NCBI RefSeq assembly: GCF_030915505.1
Contig: NZ_CP133265.1
Span: 248,001-312,000, forward strand
From: Neobacillus sp. OS1-2
GTDB lineage: Bacteria > Bacillota > Bacilli > Bacillales > Cytobacillaceae
Direction: 5' to 3'
DNA: 64,000 bases
Part shown: positions 63,946 through 64,000 of the stretch, in pieces
Position numbering within the stretch: position 1 is the stretch's first letter
Layout of the letters: each line of letters begins with the position of its first letter
Program-made: the position numbers and the translations under genes
The notes under the pieces: generated by a model
The model's input: the letters and a program-made list of their open reading frames with translations, nothing else
The model's database searches: none
What the model was told of the DNA's origin: nothing

Positions 63946-64000
63946 TTACCGATTAGGTACAACAAATAGCCAGTAGATCAATCCCCAGATGACAGAGATA
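63946..64000 (-). CDS. C-terminal fragment of an unidentified membrane protein
   Basis: The minus strand is open from the window edge for 17 codons and ends TAA at 63946. The peptide ISVIWGLIYWLFVVPNR is hydrophobic, typical of a last transmembrane helix. This is too short to name, and another frame is open for about as long, so existence itself is uncertain. Confidence 0.3.
   Translation of the reverse strand, partial: ISVIWGLIYWLFVVPNR

Overview
This is a 64-kb chromosomal window from a low-GC, spore-forming Bacillaceae. Gene content and order follow the B. subtilis segment running from ypjD/qcr to scpA/ribT almost without a break. The differences from B. subtilis, given below, suggest a Bacillus sensu lato lineage such as Neobacillus/Mesobacillus; that placement is inference from layout, not a measured phylogeny. 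Nearly every gene is on the minus strand. I saw no rRNA, tRNA, prophage, transposase or CRISPR array.

Layout, left to right. 1-8.3 kb: start of a MazG-type gene, ypjC (+), ypjB, ypjA, the menaquinol:cytochrome c reductase operon qcrABC with a sigma-A promoter, then ypiF, ypiB, ypiA and a degenerate amidohydrolase-like gene. 8.5-14.8 kb: aromatic operon aroC-aroB-aroH-hisC-tyrA-aroA, without the trpEDCFBA block that splits it in B. subtilis. 14.9-19.6 kb: ndk, menaquinone side-chain genes hepS-menG-hepT, mtrB (TRAP), folE and hbs. 20-30 kb: spoIVA, yphF, yphE, gpsA, der, yphA, tiny ypzI (+), fni, the S1-like ypfD, plsC, cmk. 30-33.5 kb: spore germination genes sleB-ypeB, ypfB, and prsW. 33.5-45 kb: asparaginase, bacillithiol-disulfide reductase, glutamate dehydrogenase, mecA paralogue, ypbG, a CBS-ACT gene, the cotJABC spore-coat operon (+), ypbF, ypbE, ypbD, recQ, ypbB. 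45-47.5 kb: ferredoxin (+), FMN-riboswitch-controlled riboflavin transporter ribU, and a secreted M23/LysM endopeptidase. 47.6-56.5 kb: sigX-rsiX, resDE, resABC and rluB. 56.6-64 kb: dacB-spmA-spmB, a superoxide dismutase with an N-terminal extension, the scpA-scpB-orphan-ypuI operon, a YjcZ-type mini-protein (+), ypuF (+), ribT, and the tail of an unidentified gene.

Main themes are respiration (qcrABC, resABCDE for cytochrome c maturation and redox control, hepST/menG for menaquinone, fer), aromatic amino acid synthesis, sporulation and germination (spoIVA, ypjB, spmAB, dacB, sleB, ypeB, cotJ, yjcZ-like) and chromosome maintenance (scpAB, hbs, recQ). The best non-textbook signals are: a fold-back repeat family (one full copy plus four fragments, two of them abutting stop codons); TRAP kept without the neighbouring trp operon; absence of cheR and motI from their usual loci; an amidohydrolase-like gene that has lost its metal motif; a perfect palindrome upstream of resD; an unrecognised gene between scpB and ypuI; and a GC-rich structured block between hbs and folE. 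I did not find a convincing new multigene system; these are individual leads.
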